Positions 63,134 through 64,000 of a DNA stretch of 64,000 nucleotides are shown here, piece by piece (the first letter of the stretch is position 1; the number at the start of each line of letters is the position of its first letter). The notes below the pieces were generated by a model. The model searched no databases. It worked only from the letters and a program-made list of their open reading frames with translations, and was not told the origin of the DNA. The position numbers were made by a program, and so were the translations under genes. The DNA comes from Flavobacteriales bacterium (GTDB lineage: Bacteria > Bacteroidota > Bacteroidia > Flavobacteriales > Weeksellaceae): NCBI GenBank assembly GCA_020635515.1, contig JACJZS010000002.1, positions 1,489,742 to 1,553,741 of the forward strand, read 5' to 3'.

Positions 63134-64000
63134 ATGGAAATTTCTGAAATCAAATCCAACCTAAGCATTACCCAAGTATTGGAATACTACGGTATCTCAG
63201 TGAATAAAAACAAGATGATAAGTTGCGTCTTTCATGAGGATAAGAATCCGAGTATGCAGGTGTACGAGAATACGAATACGGTTTATTGTTTTAGTGGGAA
63301 CTGCAAAACCCATGGCAAAAGTTTGGACGTGATTGATTTTGTGATGTACTATGAAAATCTAAGTAAACACGAAGCGATAAGTAAGTGTAAAGAAATTATC
63401 CTCCCCACCCCCTCCAAAGGAGGGGAATTAGTCACTAGAAATAAACCCCCTAAAAAAAATAATTCTCAGTCGTCTGCTTCGGACTTTTTGGAATCTATTT
63501 TTCAGTATTTTAGCAATGCGATAAACAGTAGCAAACCCGCAAAAGAGTATTTAGCATCTCGAGCATTAAATTTAGAAAAACTCACGACCGCAGGTTCTGC
63601 GGTGGGATATAATAGCGGACAGTTTCATCACGGAGCAAGGCGAGACGAGCAATTAATTAGTCAAGCTTTGGAAGTTGGTTTGCTGATAGATAAAAATTTA
63701 GTATCGAAAACAGGAAACAAAGCGTACGGAGTTTTTGGCAATAAGAGTTTGGTTTTTCCATTAAGAAATATATCTGGAGACATTGTCTCTTTTTATTTTC
63801 GTTCGATTTTAAGTTCTAGTAAAGATAAAACGCCAGCGGTGGCTCACCGTCATTTTTATCTGAAGAACCGACAAGGATTATATCCAAGTTATCCCTCAAA
63901 AGAAACGAAGAAATTAATTTTAACGGAATCAATTATCGATGCATCTTCATTACTTCAAAATAAACAAATTGCGGAAAATTACAGTTTACTTGCTTGTTAT
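63134..64000 (+). CDS. CHC2 zinc-finger / Toprim primase-like protein, 5' part
   Basis: The first 289 residues of a DnaG-type primase-like protein that runs off the right edge. The zinc site is visible as Cys31-x2-His34 and Cys52-x4-Cys57 (SCVFHEDKNPSMQVY, VYCFSGNCKTHGKSLDVIDF). A linker with LPTPSKGGE at about 90 to 98 is encoded by a dispersed palindromic repeat. Further on, a primase core-like region (AKEYLASRAL, LVFPLRNISGDIVSLYFR) leads to the Toprim Glu motif KLILTESIIDASSLL near residue 260. Stand-alone proteins of this kind occur on integrative elements and plasmids, beside recombinase genes. This cannot be checked here. Confidence 0.85.
   Translation, partial: MEISEIKSNLSITQVLEYYGISVNKNKMISCVFHEDKNPSMQVYENTNTVYCFSGNCKTHGKSLDVIDFVMYYENLSKHEAISKCKEIILPTPSKGGELVTRNKPPKKNNSQSSASDFLESIFQYFSNAINSSKPAKEYLASRALNLEKLTTAGSAVGYNSGQFHHGARRDEQLISQALEVGLLIDKNLVSKTGNKAYGVFGNKSLVFPLRNISGDIVSFYFRSILSSSKDKTPAVAHRHFYLKNRQGLYPSYPSKETKKLILTESIIDASSLLQNKQIAENYSLLACY
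63401..63425. repeat. Third copy of the CTCCAAAGGAG repeat, inside the primase-like gene
   Basis: CCCCTCC-AAA-GGAGGGG (63409 to 63425) is a perfect 7-bp stem with an AAA loop, as at 11434 to 11450. It is read in frame as part of the linker. Confidence 0.75.

Noticed and set aside
1..64000. tRNA, rRNA and riboswitch genes
   Set aside because: No cloverleaf with a conserved T-loop, no rRNA-like block, and no purine or TPP-type aptamer was recognised by eye near guaA, guaB, hpt or thrA. A covariance-model scan would be needed to exclude them fully.

Overview
The window is AT-rich chromosomal DNA from a member of the Bacteroidota, most likely a gliding marine or host-associated Flavobacteriaceae. 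The evidence is the set of type IX secretion (T9SS) type A and type B C-terminal sorting domains, Bacteroidota-only families (DUF2851, DUF3822, DUF4442), flavobacterial promoters of the form TTG-N18..20-TAnnTTTG, and the near absence of strong Shine-Dalgarno sites. I could not assign a genus. No rRNA, tRNA or CRISPR array was recognised.

Positions 1 to 18.7 kb are mostly housekeeping. They hold the 5' part of thrA (bifunctional aspartokinase/homoserine dehydrogenase), a divergent Omp85-like outer-membrane protein, a membrane-anchored protein, DUF3822 and rsmD. On the minus strand follow a TerC/hisF/hisIE run, an isolated atpG, a rhodanese and a T9SS leucine-rich protein flanked by copies of a dispersed repeat. 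Next come hpt-adk-obg, a TPR/coiled-coil protein, cmk and coaX, and then guaA on the plus strand.

Positions 18.8 to 36.9 kb begin with a 2661-residue T9SS type B adhesin-like protein, closed by a perfect 44-bp palindromic terminator. After it come a universal stress protein, a DUF2851-PspC-DUF4442 run, a GH53 endo-galactanase lipoprotein whose stop overlaps that of guaB, the sucA-sucB pair of the 2-oxoglutarate dehydrogenase complex, and a small LEA-like lipoprotein.

Positions 37.2 to 61.9 kb are the most remarkable part. One near-consensus promoter precedes seven same-strand, closely spaced genes: a TSP3-type calcium-binding secreted protein, a YadA-head-like fibre protein, a 1465-residue tail-fibre-like protein with three 45-residue-period arrays, a subtilisin-family protease with a large insertion, a LamG/SprB-type T9SS protein, and a 3656-residue SpvB/TcdB-middle/RHS protein. 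The last resembles the B and C subunits of Tc toxins fused into one chain. Its unique C-terminal tip has a His...Cys layout like permuted papain-fold enzymes, and it is followed by a small two-helix membrane protein that could be its immunity partner. I infer a surface-deployed, polymorphic-toxin-bearing apparatus.

Positions 61.9 to 64 kb look like accessory DNA: GC-rich palindromic repeats, a bidirectional terminator, a PIN toxin/antitoxin pair preceded by an XRE regulator, and the 5' part of a CHC2-zinc-finger/Toprim primase-like gene that carries a dispersed palindromic repeat in frame and runs off the window.
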